Origin: Prolixibacteraceae bacterium
GTDB taxonomy: Bacteria > Bacteroidota > Bacteroidia > Bacteroidales > Prolixibacteraceae
NCBI GenBank assembly: GCA_009773765.1
Contig: WTWZ01000011.1
Location: forward strand, 1 to 43,770
Reading direction: 5' to 3'
DNA: 43,770 nucleotides
Positions 43,385 to 43,770 of the stretch are shown piece after piece. The notes under the pieces were generated by a model that worked only from the letters and a program-made list of their open reading frames with translations, searched no databases and was not told the DNA's origin. Within the stretch, counting starts at the first letter, position 1. Each line of letters starts with the position of its first letter. The position numbers were made by a program, and so were the translations under genes.

Positions 43385-43770
43385 ATGAACTACAATTTCG
43401 GAAAACTAATTGTCATCCTCATTTTACTTGGGATTTTTCAAAGCGGAAATGCCATTGCCGAAGCCCGTTTAATGCGCTTTCCCGACATCAATAACAACCT
43501 GGTTGCATTTGTTTATGCCGGCGACATTTGGACTGTTCAGGCAAACGGAGGCGAAGCGCGCCGTTTAACTTCACACGAAGGAATGGAACTGTTCCCCAAA
43601 ATTTCGCCCGATGGAAAATGGATTGCTTTTTCAGGCGAGTACTCAGGGACAAGACAGATTTTTATTATTCCATCTGAAGGCGGAAAACCAAAACAACTTA
43701 CCTGGTACAATTCGGTAGGTTTAATGCCACCTCGCGGTGGATTCGATAACGCAGTTTTGGATTGGACGCC
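43385..43770 (+). CDS. Tricorn-like protease, 5' end (continues beyond window)
   Basis: The open frame from ATG 43385 runs off the right edge, giving about 128 residues. It starts with a signal peptide (MNYNFGKLIVILILLGIFQS with AIAEA as the likely cleavage site) and continues with beta-propeller repeats typical of the N-terminus of bacterial tricorn homologues: LMRFPDINNNLVAFVYAGDI, TVQANGGEARRLTSHEG, FPKISPDGKWIAFSGEYSG and QIFIIPSEGGKPKQLTWY. It is expected to be a periplasmic S41-family peptidase processing oligopeptides, but the protease domain is outside the window, so a TolB/WD40-type protein is possible. It lies 20 bases after the end of the toxin-relic frame. Confidence 0.8.
   Translation, partial: MNYNFGKLIVILILLGIFQSGNAIAEARLMRFPDINNNLVAFVYAGDIWTVQANGGEARRLTSHEGMELFPKISPDGKWIAFSGEYSGTRQIFIIPSEGGKPKQLTWYNSVGLMPPRGGFDNAVLDWT

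Overview
The window looks like a chromosome segment from a Bacteroidota bacterium, probably class Bacteroidia and perhaps Marinilabiliales-like; the order is inference. Supporting signs are the serC-serA pair with the TPKK form of 3-phosphoglycerate dehydrogenase, A-rich start regions without clear Shine-Dalgarno sequences, a TTTG-N19-TAnnTTTG promoter in front of gcvT, a tricorn-type protease, and short C5/G5 hairpin repeats of a kind I associate with this phylum. There are no rRNA or tRNA genes and no CRISPR array.

Region 1 (1-20985, all minus strand) is one long surface-polysaccharide locus that runs off the left edge. In transcription order it encodes: an acyl carrier protein, a glutamine-dependent asparagine-synthase-like amidotransferase, a NadE-like amide ligase and an AMP-forming acyl ligase; Wza and Wzc export proteins; a small HAD protein; a Wzx flippase; an F420H2-dehydrogenase-beta-like protein; a polysaccharide pyruvyl transferase; two FdtA-like sugar ketoisomerases; a GNAT/left-handed-helix acetyltransferase fusion; a NodB deacetylase; an FdtB-like aminotransferase; Wzm and Wzt of an ABC exporter; a TupA-like ATP-grasp protein; and a CgeB-like glycosyltransferase. 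The FdtA/FdtB/FdtC set points to a dTDP-3-acetamido-3,6-dideoxyhexose (Fuc3NAc or Qui3NAc type). RmlA and RmlB are not in the window. An orphan IS3 OrfA-like ORF lies directly upstream of the operon.

Region 2 (about 21.3-30.1 kb) is mostly housekeeping: an AT-rich gap, a 5'-truncated prolyl-oligopeptidase, serA, serC, gcvT, a stand-alone HPt protein (plus strand), a repeat-bearing spacer and clpB.

Region 3 (30.1-42.9 kb) is central carbon and acyl-CoA energy metabolism: pyruvate phosphate dikinase behind a tandem-repeat leader; ptb-buk on the minus strand, divergent from acs and an OFA-type transporter; an ADP-forming acyl-CoA synthetase fused to a GNAT domain; and a sirtuin. Acs, a Pat-like acetyltransferase and a sirtuin side by side suggest local control of Acs by reversible lysine acetylation.

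Region 4 (42.9 kb to the end) is a spacer with hairpins and direct repeats, a decayed YoeB/Txe-type toxin relic, and the 5' end of a tricorn-like protease.

The most interesting items are the ACP/amidotransferase/ligase module heading the capsule operon, two in-frame palindromic repeat insertions inside the FdtB-like aminotransferase, and the acyl-CoA/acetylation cluster.
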